Positions 26,365 to 35,509 of a stretch of DNA of 40,231 nt are shown in pieces. The position numbers were made by a program, and so were the translations under genes. The first letter of the stretch is position 1. Each line of letters starts with the position of its first letter. The notes beneath the pieces are model-generated. The model was not told the origin of the DNA. It was given only the letters and a program-made list of their open reading frames with translations, and ran no database searches. The DNA is taken from positions 1 through 40,231 of the forward strand of contig CAMDLI010000010.1 in the NCBI GenBank assembly GCA_945901615.1. Direction: 5' to 3'. The stretch comes from Spirosoma fluviale (GTDB lineage Bacteria > Bacteroidota > Bacteroidia > Cytophagales > Cyclobacteriaceae).

Positions 26365-28119
26365 CTATTTTTTCAAAGCCACCCGAATAGATAATTCCGC
26401 CAGCTGTGCCTCGTCTAGTGTGCTTGGTGAATCAATCATCACATCTCTGCCTGAGTTGTTTTTTGGGAAGGCGATGTAATCTCGGATGGAATCAGAGCCA
26501 CCAAAAATGGCACATAGTCGATCAAATCCAAAGGCAATGCCTCCGTGTGGAGGAGCCCCAAATTCAAAGGCTTCCAACAAAAAGCCAAATTGCTTTTGCG
26601 CCTCTTCTTCGGTAAATCCAAGGTGGGTAAACATCAACTGCTGGGTAGCACGATCGTGGATACGGATGGATCCCCCTCCCACTTCTACCCCATTGATAAC
26701 TAAATCATAGGCATTGGCCCGCACTGCTCCTGGATCAGACTCCAACAATGGGATATCTTCTCGCTTTGGAGAGGTGAAGGGGTGGTGCATGGCGTGGAAG
26801 CGCTGAGATTCCTCATCCCATTCCAGGAGCGGAAAGTCTACTACCCAAAGCGGCACAAACACAGATCGATCTCTCAATCCTAGCTCTTCACCCATTTTAA
26901 GTCGAAGTTCTGAGAGCTGCTTGCGTGTAGATTTTTCATCTCCACTCAGCACTAAAATCAAATCCCCAGGAACGGCTCCTACCGCATCAGCCCAAGCCTT
27001 CAACTGCTCTTGAGAATAGAATTTATCCACACTGGACTTGAGGATGCCATCTTGCTGGTAGCGTACATAGATCAACCCTTTGGCTCCTATTTGTGGTCGC
27101 TTGACCCATTCGGTCAGCTCATCCAATTGCTTGCGCGTGTATTCTCCAGCACCCTTTGCACAGATGCCCAAAGCGATTTCAGCTTGATCAATGACCACAA
27201 ACCCAGCCCCTTTGGCAAGGGCAGTCAAGTCCACAAATTTCATATCAAACCGCAGGTCCGGCTTGTCATTGCCATAGAACTTCATGGCATCAGCATAGGT
27301 CAAGTGAGGAACATGACCCAAATCCACCCCTTTTACGGATTGGAATAGGTGTTTAACAAGTCCTTCAAAGGTGTTGAGAATGTCTTCTTGGTTGACAAAG
27401 GCCATTTCACAGTCGATCTGTGTAAACTCTGGCTGCCTATCTGCACGCAAATCCTCGTCACGGAAGCATTTGACAATTTGAAAATAACGGTCAAAGCCGC
27501 TGACCATCAAGAGCTGCTTGAAGGTTTGTGGGGATTGAGGCAAGGCGTAAAATTCGCCTGGATTCACTCGGCTAGGCACCACAAAGTCCCGCGCTCCTTC
27601 TGGAGTTGATTTGATGAGTACAGGAGTCTCTACTTCAATAAACTGTTGCTTATCCATGTAACTCCTAGTTTCCTGCATCATGCGGTGACGGAGCTGTAGT
27701 TTTTCGCGGATCACGTTTCTACGAAGATCTAGGTAGCGGTACCGCATGCGAAGCTCGTCCCCACCATCTGTATCATCTTCAATAATAAAAGGAGGCACCT
27801 TGGCGGGATTCAACACGGTGAGTTCCTCCACCTTGATTTCAATATCTCCAGTCGGCATTTTATCATTCTTGGCAGTTCGCTCCACCACCCTGCCTGTGGC
27901 TTGCACCACAAATTCTCTTCCGAGCTGGGCTGCTTTTTCGAGCAAGATTTTGTCGGTAGAGCCCTCCTCAAAAATCAACTGGGTGAGCCCATAGCGGTCC
28001 CTCAAGTCTACCCAAATCAAGCCTCCTTTATTTCTAACGCGCTGTACCCAGCCGGCCAAAGTGATTTGTTGATGGACATGATGAAGGCGAAGTTCGCCAC
28101 AGGTATGCGTTCTTAACAT
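26365..28119 (-). CDS. aspS: Aspartate--tRNA ligase
   Basis: 584 residues, bacterial type. The N-terminal OB-fold anticodon-binding domain (about 1-105, [20 protein letters not shown]) leads to the class II catalytic core with motif 2 around [14 protein letters not shown] (219-232). The bacterial GAD insertion lies roughly at 290-420, and motif 3, [15 protein letters not shown], near the C-terminus. It charges tRNA-Asp in the cytoplasm. An exact -7 box stands upstream. It is monocistronic in this window. Confidence 0.97.
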   Translation of the reverse strand: MLRTHTCGELRLHHVHQQITLAGWVQRVRNKGGLIWVDLRDRYGLTQLIFEEGSTDKILLEKAAQLGREFVVQATGRVVERTAKNDKMPTGDIEIKVEELTVLNPAKVPPFIIEDDTDGGDELRMRYRYLDLRRNVIREKLQLRHRMMQETRSYMDKQQFIEVETPVLIKSTPEGARDFVVPSRVNPGEFYALPQSPQTFKQLLMVSGFDRYFQIVKCFRDEDLRADRQPEFTQIDCEMAFVNQEDILNTFEGLVKHLFQSVKGVDLGHVPHLTYADAMKFYGNDKPDLRFDMKFVDLTALAKGAGFVVIDQAEIALGICAKGAGEYTRKQLDELTEWVKRPQIGAKGLIYVRYQQDGILKSSVDKFYSQEQLKAWADAVGAVPGDLILVLSGDEKSTRKQLSELRLKMGEELGLRDRSVFVPLWVVDFPLLEWDEESQRFHAMHHPFTSPKREDIPLLESDPGAVRANAYDLVINGVEVGGGSIRIHDRATQQLMFTHLGFTEEEAQKQFGFLLEAFEFGAPPHGGIAFGFDRLCAIFGGSDSIRDYIAFPKNNSGRDVMIDSPSTLDEAQLAELSIRVALKK

Positions 28120-28416
28120 GACTTATTCCTAATTTTTGGGAGCCCAAAGATAAATAAATGCGACACAGAACGATAGCTATATGCTAAGATTCACCTATTG
28201 AAGTCTATTTTTCTTTTGTTTTTTGGCATTGAAACCTAAAATCTCTGGTATTAGCATCGCTTCAGTCAATCGGTTTCTGTTTTTGAAAAATGTCAATTAT
28301 GGTTAAAAAAGAGCCTTTGGCGTCTAATTTGTCTCTGTTTTCTAGGAAAAAAGACATCTTTTGGCTTGTTTGGAGGCCCAAAAAAATTGTGGCCCGATGG
28401 GCTTGGTTAGTTGCTG
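28120..28416. other. Divergent intergenic region between aspS and the M23 peptidase
   Basis: 297 bases. Apart from the aspS promoter box (28152-28145) I see no RNA fold or repeat. A plus-strand frame opening at 28290 runs into the peptidase gene in a different frame, has no family resemblance and is not called. Confidence 0.45.
28145..28152 (-). promoter_or_regulatory. -7 promoter box of aspS (TATCTTTG)
   Basis: Exact TAnnTTTG on the minus strand, 25 bases before the aspS ATG. Confidence 0.6.
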
Positions 28417-29706
28417 ATGAAAAAAAATTGGATTGGTTCGATCACATTGCTTTTGTCTATACTCCTAATCGGAGTGTACCAAGCCGATTTGGGGCTGTTC
28501 CCAAAATGGTTTTCAGAGCAAAAGGAATCCAATGCGGATAGTCTTTCTACTCCCAAGGAACAGTTTCTCTACGGCATCAATGTCACCGGATTGAATATTG
28601 TGGAGGGGACAGTCGCAAAAAATCAAACCCTTGCAACCTTACTGACACCCTTCAATGTGCCCTACCAGATCATTGATGAGCTAGCCAAAAAATCTGCTGA
28701 AGTATTTGATGTACGTAGGATTGCGGCAAATAAAAAATTCACTGTCATTACCCCGCCCAATTCTTCCAAGGCACATTTTTTAATTTACGAACCCAATCCC
28801 GCCGAATACGTGGTGTTTAACCTGGATTCTGCCACCATTCACAGGGCTGAAAAGCCAGCAGTGACTCGAAAAAGAGAAGTGGGAGGCATTATTACCAGTT
28901 CCTTGTACAATGCCATGGTTGACAAGGGCATCTCTCCCGAACTAATTGATGAGTTTGCAGATCTTTACGGATGGTCAGTGGATTTTCAGTCCTTACAAAA
29001 AGGAGATGTGTTCAAAGTAGTTTTTGAAGAAAAAATCATCGAAGAGCAAGTTGTCTCCATCTCTGGAATTCATTTCGCTTATTTTAACCACAAAGGAGAA
29101 GAGATGCATGCCATTCCATTCGAGCAGAATGGCCAACTTACCTTCTTCAACCAGGCCGGTGAAAGTTTCAAAAAAGCCTTTCTTCGGGACCCCTTAAAAT
29201 ATTCCCGAATCAGCTCTCGATACAATTTAAACCGCTTTCATCCCGTCCAAAAAAGATATAAAGCACATTTGGGCACCGACTATGCCGCCCCCACAGGAAC
29301 AGAGATACGATCAGTAGGAGATGGAACCGTGCAAGATGCAAGCTATTCCGCTGCAAACGGGAACTATGTAAAGATCAAACACAACGAAACTTATACCACT
29401 CAGTACCTACACCTCTCTAAAATTAGCAGAGATCTAAGAAGAGGAGACCGGGTGAAGCAGGGTCAAGTCATTGGCTATGTTGGTAGCACCGGATTGGCGA
29501 CAGGGCCTCACCTCTGCTTTCGTTTTTGGAAAAATGGAAAGCAAGAAGATTGGCTAAAGGAAACCATCCCTCCAACTGAGCCCGTATCTCAGGCCAACCT
29601 AACCGCTTTTACTCAAAAAAAGGCCGAAGTAATGAAGCTCTTGGCAGCAATAGATCCAACAGTGGATGATCGCTTATTGGCCAGTGCAAGTAAAGCGAAA
29701 AAATAA
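28417..29706 (+). CDS. M23-family peptidoglycan metallo-endopeptidase with an HxC site
   Basis: 429 residues from ATG 28417; a TTG two codons earlier is also possible. One N-terminal hydrophobic helix (7-24) is followed by a periplasmic region of about 240 residues that resembles the LysM/OapA-like part of MepM proteins, and then by the LytM domain. The metal site shows His284 and Asp288 (HLGTD) and GPHLC, where His365 is the usual catalytic residue but the last Zn ligand, normally His, is Cys367. Cys can bind zinc, so activity is likely retained. It would cut peptide cross-links in the cell wall. rluF follows 60 bp downstream. Confidence 0.87.
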   Translation: MKKNWIGSITLLLSILLIGVYQADLGLFPKWFSEQKESNADSLSTPKEQFLYGINVTGLNIVEGTVAKNQTLATLLTPFNVPYQIIDELAKKSAEVFDVRRIAANKKFTVITPPNSSKAHFLIYEPNPAEYVVFNLDSATIHRAEKPAVTRKREVGGIITSSLYNAMVDKGISPELIDEFADLYGWSVDFQSLQKGDVFKVVFEEKIIEEQVVSISGIHFAYFNHKGEEMHAIPFEQNGQLTFFNQAGESFKKAFLRDPLKYSRISSRYNLNRFHPVQKRYKAHLGTDYAAPTGTEIRSVGDGTVQDASYSAANGNYVKIKHNETYTTQYLHLSKISRDLRRGDRVKQGQVIGYVGSTGLATGPHLCFRFWKNGKQEDWLKETIPPTEPVSQANLTAFTQKKAEVMKLLAAIDPTVDDRLLASASKAKK

Positions 29707-29766
29707 GCCTTGGTCCTTCGAGCATAACCCCTTGCTTGTTTAATTGAATCCTACGAGCCTAGTTTT

Positions 29767-30495
29767 ATGAGTCATGAATCCTCCATTCGAATCAATAAAT
29801 ACCTCAGCGAAGTAGGCTTTTGCTCTCGTAGAGCTGCCGATGGGCTTTTGGAACAGAAACGGATCACCATCAATGGGAAGATTCCCGAGTTGGGCACCCA
29901 GGTATTCCCCACGGATGAAGTGCGCGTAGATGGGCAATTAATCGGGAAGCCCAAACAGCAGCATGTTTACATTGCCTTCAACAAGCCCGTAGGAATAGTT
30001 TCGACCACAGATACGCTAGGGGAAAAAGACAACATCATCGATTTTATAGGCCATTCCGAACGCATATTCCCAATTGGGAGACTGGATAAAGACAGCGAGG
30101 GGCTGATCCTGTTGACCAGTGAAGGAGATTTGGTCAATAAAATCCTGCGGTCAAAAAACAACCACGAAAAAGAATATGTGGTGACAGTGGACAAACCCCT
30201 GCATCCCAGTTTCGTGCAGCGGATGAGTACGGGCGTGCCCATCTTGGATACGGTAACCGCTCCCTGCATGGTCGAAGCCATCAACAAGTTTAAGTTTCGG
30301 ATTATCCTCAAACAAGGCTTAAATCGGCAGATTCGCCGGATGTGTAGGTACCTCGGGTACCAAGTCACCCAGCTCAAACGGATCCGTATCATGCACATTC
30401 AACTCGATCTTGCTGTCGGAAAATGGAGAGACCTTAGTGAAAAGGAGCTGGCCGAACTCAATCTTTTGATTCAGGATAGTTCCAAAACGGTTTAA
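29767..30495 (+). CDS. rluF: 23S rRNA pseudouridine synthase RluF
   Basis: 242 residues. An S4 domain (6-60) precedes the RsuA-type synthase domain. GRLDKDSEGL (104-113) carries the catalytic Asp107, the same number as in E. coli RluF. The following NKILRSKNNHEKEY and GLNRQIRRMC stretches match RluF closely, more so than RluB or RluE. RluF modifies U2604 (and to a lesser extent U2605) of 23S rRNA. It is shorter than E. coli RluF because the C-terminal extension is missing. It may be cotranscribed with the M23 peptidase. Confidence 0.92.
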   Translation: MSHESSIRINKYLSEVGFCSRRAADGLLEQKRITINGKIPELGTQVFPTDEVRVDGQLIGKPKQQHVYIAFNKPVGIVSTTDTLGEKDNIIDFIGHSERIFPIGRLDKDSEGLILLTSEGDLVNKILRSKNNHEKEYVVTVDKPLHPSFVQRMSTGVPILDTVTAPCMVEAINKFKFRIILKQGLNRQIRRMCRYLGYQVTQLKRIRIMHIQLDLAVGKWRDLSEKELAELNLLIQDSSKTV

Positions 30496-30586
30496 CCCTT
30501 TTTTGTTAGGATTCCCCTGACTAATCGTCAAAATTTCTACAAAACTGGCTACCTTAACCAGCAAATAGTCCACTAATCCTCTTGCC

Positions 30587-32014
30587 ATGACGCAGCTTTC
30601 TGACTTTCGCCCTTCGCCCGCTGAACTTTTTGCTAGCCAGCTACCCACGTCCATCGCTTGGAGATCCTCCACGCTTGTGGAGCGAAAAGAACGATTGACC
30701 AAGCTTTTAAATTGGATCAATGCCCACCAGGAAGCCATCCGAGAGGCGCTTTGGTTGGATTTCAGTAAACCAGCACCTGAGGTAGATCTCAATGAGATAT
30801 TCCCGGTTACCTCGGAAATCAAGCATTGCCTTAAAAATCTAAGCGCTTGGATGAGGCCTCAACCGCAACCTACGCCGCTTCCCATGCTCGGTACTTCGGC
30901 ATTTATTGTCGCTGAACCCAAAGGACGGGCCCTCTTAATTTCACCTTGGAATTTTCCCTTCAACCTTGCCATTGGACCTTTGGTGTCCGCACTTGCGGCT
31001 GGATGCCCTGCGATTCTGAAACCTTCTGAATACGCCCCACATACAGCTCAGCTAGTTCAAGACCTCGTGAGCGAACTCTTTGCTCCTCATGAAGTAGCAG
31101 TTTGCCTGGGAGAAAAAGAGGTAGCATCGGAGCTTTTGGCTTTGCCTTTCGACCATATTTTCTTTACGGGAAGCCCAGCGATTGGAAAAATCGTAATGCG
31201 GGCTGCTGCACAACATTTGAGCTCGGTCACCCTAGAATTGGGAGGAAAATCTCCCGTCATCCTGGATGCTTCTGCTGATCTGAAGGATGCTGCAGAAAAA
31301 TTGATGTGGGGCAAGTTTGTCAACTGTGGCCAAACCTGCATCGCACCAGATTACATCCTTGTTCCAGAAGAAAAGAAAGAGGCCTTTATTAACGAGGCGC
31401 AAATTGCGATGACTCGCTACTACGATCCCGAGGGAAAAGGAGTCATGCAAAGCCCAGACTATGCGCGATTGATCAATGGCAAACACTTTGATCGAATCAA
31501 GCAGATGCTGGATGACGCAGTTCAAAAAGGAGCTAAGATAGAAATTGGAGGAGACGTAGATGAGGAGACGAAGTACATTGCGCCTACTTTGATTTCAGGG
31601 ATTGATGAGAACATGCTTGTCTATCAAGAGGAAATTTTCGGCCCAATCCTACCTATACTCAGCTACTCCCAAATCAACGATGCTTTGGCCTTAATCCATT
31701 CACAGCCCAAGCCCCTAGCCTTGTACTTTTTTGGAAAAGACGACTCCCGTGCCAAACGCGTCATGACAGAAACGAGCTCTGGCAACCTGGTGATCAACGA
31801 TTGTGTGCTTCATTTTTTACACAGCGAGCTTCCTTTTGGAGGAGTCAACAACAGCGGTATTGGAAAAGCACACGGCAAGTTTGGGTTTTTGGCCTTTAGC
31901 AATGAAAAAGGAGTGTTGAAGCAGCGGATCGGATTTAACAACGTCAGTTTGCTTCGCCCTCCCTATGGGATTCGTGTCAAGAAGTTGATCGCCACGATGA
32001 TGAAGTGGTTTTAA
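30587..32014 (+). CDS. Aldehyde dehydrogenase (ALDH3-like)
   Basis: 475 residues, typical for the class 3 type. SPWNFPFNL (119-127) and FFTGSPAIGK (192-201) bind NAD(P)+. Glu217 in LELGGKSP is the general base and Cys251 in GQTCIAPDY the nucleophile. The C-terminus ends in a hydrophobic/basic helix (VKKLIATMMKWF) like that of fatty-aldehyde dehydrogenases, which may touch the membrane. It oxidises aldehydes, probably medium- or long-chain, to acids. It lies 91 bp after rluF with no terminator seen between. Confidence 0.92.
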   Translation: MTQLSDFRPSPAELFASQLPTSIAWRSSTLVERKERLTKLLNWINAHQEAIREALWLDFSKPAPEVDLNEIFPVTSEIKHCLKNLSAWMRPQPQPTPLPMLGTSAFIVAEPKGRALLISPWNFPFNLAIGPLVSALAAGCPAILKPSEYAPHTAQLVQDLVSELFAPHEVAVCLGEKEVASELLALPFDHIFFTGSPAIGKIVMRAAAQHLSSVTLELGGKSPVILDASADLKDAAEKLMWGKFVNCGQTCIAPDYILVPEEKKEAFINEAQIAMTRYYDPEGKGVMQSPDYARLINGKHFDRIKQMLDDAVQKGAKIEIGGDVDEETKYIAPTLISGIDENMLVYQEEIFGPILPILSYSQINDALALIHSQPKPLALYFFGKDDSRAKRVMTETSSGNLVINDCVLHFLHSELPFGGVNNSGIGKAHGKFGFLAFSNEKGVLKQRIGFNNVSLLRPPYGIRVKKLIATMMKWF

Positions 32015-32146
32015 GTTGACCACAGCTAACAGACCACGGTCTGCAGGCGGTTCATTGTTGAAAGTAGACTTTACTAAACTTCAACACTGGATTACCAACT
32101 AATTCAATTCTAAAAAAAGAGTGGGGTTGAGCCTAGGGGAAAAGAA

Positions 32147-32168
32147 AACCCCGCCATTCAGCGGGGTT
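32147..32168 (-). terminator. Terminator of the sigma / anti-sigma-like pair
   Basis: 8-bp stem (AACCCCGC with GCGGGGTT) and 6-base loop. On the minus strand it is followed by TTTTCTTTT; on the plus strand no T-run follows. It therefore serves the minus-strand genes ending at 32177. Confidence 0.75.
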
Positions 32169-32176
32169 ACCTTAGG

Positions 32177-32410
32177 TCAGACTTGTGGAAGTCCCGTAGA
32201 CTGGGCCATTTTTTTGATGGCTTTCACTACTTTTTCGGAAGGTTGCAATTTTACTTGCTCCAAAAACTCCACCGTGCTCAGCAGTTTAATGTATTCTTGC
32301 ATCAAAGCGTCGTCGCTGTGCAAGGCTTGCATCAAGAGTTCTTGTTCTACCTCCGACATTTCCTGATAGATATATCTAATCAGGTCATTTGGGGTAAATG
32401 ATTTTATCAT
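32177..32410 (-). CDS. 77-residue anti-sigma-like small protein
   Basis: 77 residues, no membrane segment. The pattern of a short N-terminal helix (LIRYIYQEMSEVEQELLMQAL) followed by a second acidic helix (DDALMQEYIKLLSTVEFLEQ) resembles the N-terminal sigma-binding fold of anti-sigma factors, without the zinc site and without the usual membrane anchor. Its first 26 bases overlap the end of the ECF sigma gene in another frame, so translation is probably coupled. The role as a partner of that sigma factor is inference from position and helix pattern. Confidence 0.65.
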   Translation of the reverse strand: MIKSFTPNDLIRYIYQEMSEVEQELLMQALHSDDALMQEYIKLLSTVEFLEQVKLQPSEKVVKAIKKMAQSTGLPQV

Positions 32411-32987
32411 AGGCGCTGTTTACTTGTTTCATTTTTTTACGAATATGGTTGAGCGCATAGCGCATTCTACCCAAGGCTGTATTGATACTAACGCCGGTTT
32501 GTTCGGCGATTTCCTGGAAACTCATGTCTAAGTAATGCCGCATGATCACCACTTCTCGTTGCGCTTCTGGAAGTTCATCGATCAAGTTGCGCACCCATGC
32601 CAAGGTTTCCTCTTTGATGCGTTGCTCTTCGGAGGAATCTTCCGCAAAGGATAGTGAATTGAGCAGATTGCTCCCATCTTCCAAAAGGATGGTGGGGTAT
32701 CTTTTTGCCTTTCTAAAATGATCGATTGCCATGTTGTGCGCGATGCGCATCACCCAAGGCTGAAATTTACCTTCTTCGTTGTACTTGTCTGAATTGAAGG
32801 TGTGGAGCACCTTTACAAATACATCTTGCAACAGATCTTCTGCTACATCCTGATCTTTGACGATCAGGAAAATTGTGGTAAATACTTTACTTTGATACCG
32901 ATCTACTAAGAGATTAAAGGCGGCTTCATTACCATTACGATACGAAGTGATCAACACTCCGTCTTCAGGACCTAATTGCTTACTCAT
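32385..32987 (-). CDS. ECF-type RNA polymerase sigma factor
   Basis: 200 residues. Region 2 (about 22-92: FNLLVDRYQSKVF, DVAEDLLQDVFVKVL, FQPWVMRIAHNMAIDHFRK) binds core polymerase and the -10 element. Region 4 (about 135-190: LPEAQREVVIMRHYLDMSFQEIAEQTGVSINTALGRM) is a clear helix-turn-helix for the -35 element. There is no region 1 or 3, so it belongs to the ECF class. The family is widespread in Bacteroidota, often beside small partner genes. A -7 box stands 99 bases upstream of the ATG, leaving a leader of about 93 bases. Confidence 0.93.
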   Translation of the reverse strand: MSKQLGPEDGVLITSYRNGNEAAFNLLVDRYQSKVFTTIFLIVKDQDVAEDLLQDVFVKVLHTFNSDKYNEEGKFQPWVMRIAHNMAIDHFRKAKRYPTILLEDGSNLLNSLSFAEDSSEEQRIKEETLAWVRNLIDELPEAQREVVIMRHYLDMSFQEIAEQTGVSINTALGRMRYALNHIRKKMKQVNSAYDKIIYPK

Positions 32988-33350
32988 TTTTAAGTTGGTT
33001 TATAAACAACGTAAAAGTCTAGGCCATAGTATCGGGTTAGGTGAAAAGATTTTTTGAAGCGAGTGAACGTAAACTAAAAAGGAATCAAAACTACGGCCAA
33101 ATTTGTGAATGTTGCAACTTTTGTTCTAAAATCAGTATTTAATTTTTTTTAATGCAGCTAGAGTTAGTTTTTAATTCTTTTTTTTAAGGATAAATAATTT
33201 TTTATTCTGAATCTAGGGAGAGAATTGGCTGAAGGGATGGGATAGCCCCTCCAAGTAAAGAGTGAAATAACTGGAATTATCAATACGGATGGTTTTAAAA
33301 AAGTAAGTCGCATTGCTTACCTTCGTAGTCTTACCTAGAAAAAACGAATT
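32988..33350. other. Divergent intergenic region between sigma factor and DUF3127 genes
   Basis: 363 AT-rich bases holding the sigma-gene promoter box (33093-33086) and a possible TACCTTCG box (33318-33325) for the DUF3127 gene. No other reading frame or fold was seen. Confidence 0.45.
33086..33093 (-). promoter_or_regulatory. -7 promoter box of the ECF sigma gene (TAGTTTTG)
   Basis: Exact TAnnTTTG on the minus strand, with a TTG 21 bases upstream that could be the -33 element. The resulting leader of about 93 bases is the longest in this window. Confidence 0.55.
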
Positions 33351-33695
33351 ATGGATTTAAGCGGAAAAGTAACCTCCCAATTAGCTGAAGTAAGCGGGAG
33401 TTCAAAGAGTGGCAATGCCTGGCGCAAGCAGGAATATATTGTAGAAACTGGAGGTCAGTATCCCAAAAAAGTGTGTGTGTCCATCTGGGGAGACAAGATC
33501 GACCAGTTTGGATTAAAGGTAGGCGAGCAAGTCAACCTTGGGATAGAGGTAGAAAGCCGGGAATACAACGGACGTTGGTATACGGAAGTGAAGGCATACA
33601 AAGTAGACCGCAGCCAAGGCGGAGGAATGCCAGTTGGCCCTCCAGATGTAGATACTTTTTACGAAGCTGCAGACGAGGACAAGCTTCCATTCTAA
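33351..33695 (+). CDS. DUF3127 protein with an SSB-like acidic tail
   Basis: 114 residues. The body (LSGKVTSQLAEVSGSSKSGNAWRKQEYIVETGG, then VNLGIEVESREYNGRWYTEVKAYKV) is a small beta-barrel pattern matching DUF3127, an OB-fold-like family of Bacteroidota. A Gly/Pro linker (GGGMPVGPPDVDT) leads to the acidic end DEDKLPF, which closely resembles the tip of SSB (DDDLPF in this genome's ssb). The architecture, OB fold plus flexible linker plus D/E-LPF tip, is that of a single-stranded-DNA-binding protein recruiting repair partners; this is inference. Monocistronic, with a terminator shared with the convergent rng gene. Confidence 0.82.
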   Translation: MDLSGKVTSQLAEVSGSSKSGNAWRKQEYIVETGGQYPKKVCVSIWGDKIDQFGLKVGEQVNLGIEVESREYNGRWYTEVKAYKVDRSQGGGMPVGPPDVDTFYEAADEDKLPF

Positions 33696-33745
33696 GATTG
33701 CACCGAAGGGAGGTATCTTCCCTATTCGTCAACACCTAGACAAAA

Positions 33746-33776
33746 AAAAAGCGAGACTTACTCAGTCTCGCTTTTT
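33746..33776. terminator. Bidirectional terminator between the DUF3127 gene and rng
   Basis: 13-bp perfect stem (AAAAAGCGAGACT with AGTCTCGCTTTTT) and 5-base loop, T-runs on both strands. It contains the rng stop codon (33760-33758), so the stem covers the end of the rng reading frame. Confidence 0.9.
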
Positions 33777-35329
33777 ACTTTTAGTTCGATTTCTTCTCCA
33801 GATTCATCTAGGAATCTGTATTCCGTCACAGGTAGTGAAGAATCTTTGATCAGTTTTATCCATTTGTAATATTTAAAAAACCACTTTACTCGTCGGCTAA
33901 TCAGGCCAGTGGTAAAGTAGGCATGCAGATACGGATGCAAGCCGATGTGGATTTTATCCACGTTTTGAATGGTTGCCATGTGTTCCAAATCTTTTTCCAA
34001 CTTATCGGCGACCAAAATGGACGCTTGGATTTTGCCGGTACCGTTGCAAGCAGGGCAGGTTTCCTTGGTCACAATGTTGACTTCAGGACGCACGCGCTGT
34101 CGGGTAATTTGCATTAGCCCAAATTTGCTTAAGGGCAATACGGTATGTTTGGATCTGTCAAACTTCATCTCCAACATCATGGCATCGAAAATCGCCTTTT
34201 TATTTTCGGCTTTTTTCATGTCGATAAAATCGACAACGATGATTCCTCCCATATCTCGGAGGCGGAGTTGTCTAGCAATTTCTTTAGCAGCTACCAGGTT
34301 GGTTTTAAGCGCTGTAGATTCCTGGTCACTTTCTTGATTGGACTTATTGCCACTGTTGACGTCGATGACGTGCAGGGCTTCGGTGTGCTCTATAATCACG
34401 TATCCCCCCGCAGGAAGACTAACGGACTGTCCAAACAAGCTTTTGATTTGCTTTTCGATTCCAAAACTTTCAAATAGCTTAACCTTACCGTTGTAAAGTT
34501 TGACAATTTTTTCTTTTTCAGGCGCTATAGACCTGATGTAGGAACGGATCTGATCGTAAGTAGACTCTTCTTCTACGGTGATTGCATCGAATGATTCATT
34601 GAGCAGATCTCTCACAAGTGAGGAGGCCATGCTCATCTCTCCAATAATTTTGTCCCGGCTTTTGGCTTTCAGCAATTTGCTCATTCCCTCTTCCCAATTG
34701 GCGAGAAGATTTCGAAGGTCTTTATCAAGTTCCGTAACGGACTGACCTTCAGCCACTGTTCGGATGATTACCCCGAAATTGGCAGGTTTGATTGAATTGA
34801 TAAGTCTGAGCAGCCTTTTCCGCTCTTCGTTGCTCCGTATTTTCTTGGACACATTGACTGTGTCGGAGAAAGGTACAAGCACGAGGTAACGTCCAGGTAG
34901 AGAGAGCTCACAGGATAGTCTAGGGCCTTTTGTTGAGATGGGTTCTTTGACTACTTGCACCAAAACCTGAGTGGTCTTGGCTAGAATTTTGTCGATTTTA
35001 CCGACTTTTTCTATTTCAGCTTCGTTTTCAAAGCCCTTCAAGAGGTGGTTGCTGTAGTTGTTGTTGCGTACCATTTTGGTAAACTTCAACAAGCTATTGA
35101 TATTTGATCCCAAGTCTTGGTAATGAAGAAAGGCATCTTTCTCGTAGCCAACATCAATAAATGCGGCGTTGAGTCCATTGACAATCTTGCGGACCGTTCC
35201 CAAATAAATGTCACCCACCTTAAACGAGTTGTCCATTCCTTCGGAATGAAGTTCAACCAGCTGCTTGTCTTGCAATAAGGCTATTCGACTTCCATTTTGA
35301 GCAGAATCGATTAACAATTCCGTACTCAA
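33758..35329 (-). CDS. rng: Ribonuclease E/G family endoribonuclease (RNase G)
   Basis: 523 residues. An S1 RNA-binding domain (about 37-130) carries an insertion near 75-112 not found in E. coli. The catalytic metal ligands are Asp323 (VIDVNSG) and Asp367 (IVVDFIDM), 44 residues apart as in RNase E/G (43). The zinc-link motif CPACNGTG begins at Cys425. It lacks the long disordered C-terminal scaffold of RNase E, so it is of RNase G length. It cleaves single-stranded AU-rich RNA with 5'-monophosphate preference in rRNA maturation and mRNA decay. It is last in the HU-TPR-Cox24-rng gene row. Confidence 0.94.
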   Translation of the reverse strand: MSTELLIDSAQNGSRIALLQDKQLVELHSEGMDNSFKVGDIYLGTVRKIVNGLNAAFIDVGYEKDAFLHYQDLGSNINSLLKFTKMVRNNNYSNHLLKGFENEAEIEKVGKIDKILAKTTQVLVQVVKEPISTKGPRLSCELSLPGRYLVLVPFSDTVNVSKKIRSNEERKRLLRLINSIKPANFGVIIRTVAEGQSVTELDKDLRNLLANWEEGMSKLLKAKSRDKIIGEMSMASSLVRDLLNESFDAITVEEESTYDQIRSYIRSIAPEKEKIVKLYNGKVKLFESFGIEKQIKSLFGQSVSLPAGGYVIIEHTEALHVIDVNSGNKSNQESDQESTALKTNLVAAKEIARQLRLRDMGGIIVVDFIDMKKAENKKAIFDAMMLEMKFDRSKHTVLPLSKFGLMQITRQRVRPEVNIVTKETCPACNGTGKIQASILVADKLEKDLEHMATIQNVDKIHIGLHPYLHAYFTTGLISRRVKWFFKYYKWIKLIKDSSLPVTEYRFLDESGEEIELKVKSETE

Positions 35330-35389
35330 ATTTTCTTTTTACTAGTGTAAATGAACGTACTTTACTTCCATTAGCACACAAAGAAGGAA

Positions 35390-35479
35390 TTACTTCTTCT
35401 TGTGTCTGTTTTTTCTAAGTCTCTTCTTACGCTTGTGCGTAGCGATCTTATGTCTTTTTCTTTTCTTACCGCAAGGCAT
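35390..35479 (-). CDS. 29-residue AURKAIP1/Cox24 (bS22/mS38-like) basic protein
   Basis: A 30-codon frame (ATG 35479, TAA 35390) encodes 29 residues of which about 19 are Lys, Arg or His, beginning MPCGKKRKRHK and ending RLRKNRHKKK. This is the AURKAIP1/COX24 signature found in mitochondrial ribosomal protein mS38 and the actinobacterial small-subunit protein bS22, so it is probably a small-subunit ribosomal protein lying on rRNA. The Bacteroidota assignment to the ribosome is inference. It stands 30 bp after the TPR gene and 60 bp before rng, and the row HU, TPR, this gene, rng is all on one strand. Confidence 0.85.
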   Translation of the reverse strand: MPCGKKRKRHKIATHKRKKRLRKNRHKKK

Positions 35480-35509
35480 AGTTGTACAATTTAAAGTGTT
35501 TGTAATTTG

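Noticed and set aside
28290-28541. 83-codon plus-strand frame upstream of and overlapping the M23 gene
   Set aside because: Out of frame with the peptidase, no family resemblance, and the peptidase has a good N-terminal membrane helix from its own ATG.
29967-30398. 143-codon minus-strand frame over rluF
   Set aside because: Antisense shadow of conserved rluF codons.
30319-30822. 167-codon minus-strand frame across the rluF-aldehyde dehydrogenase junction
   Set aside because: Overlaps two well-supported genes on the other strand and shows no recognisable domain.
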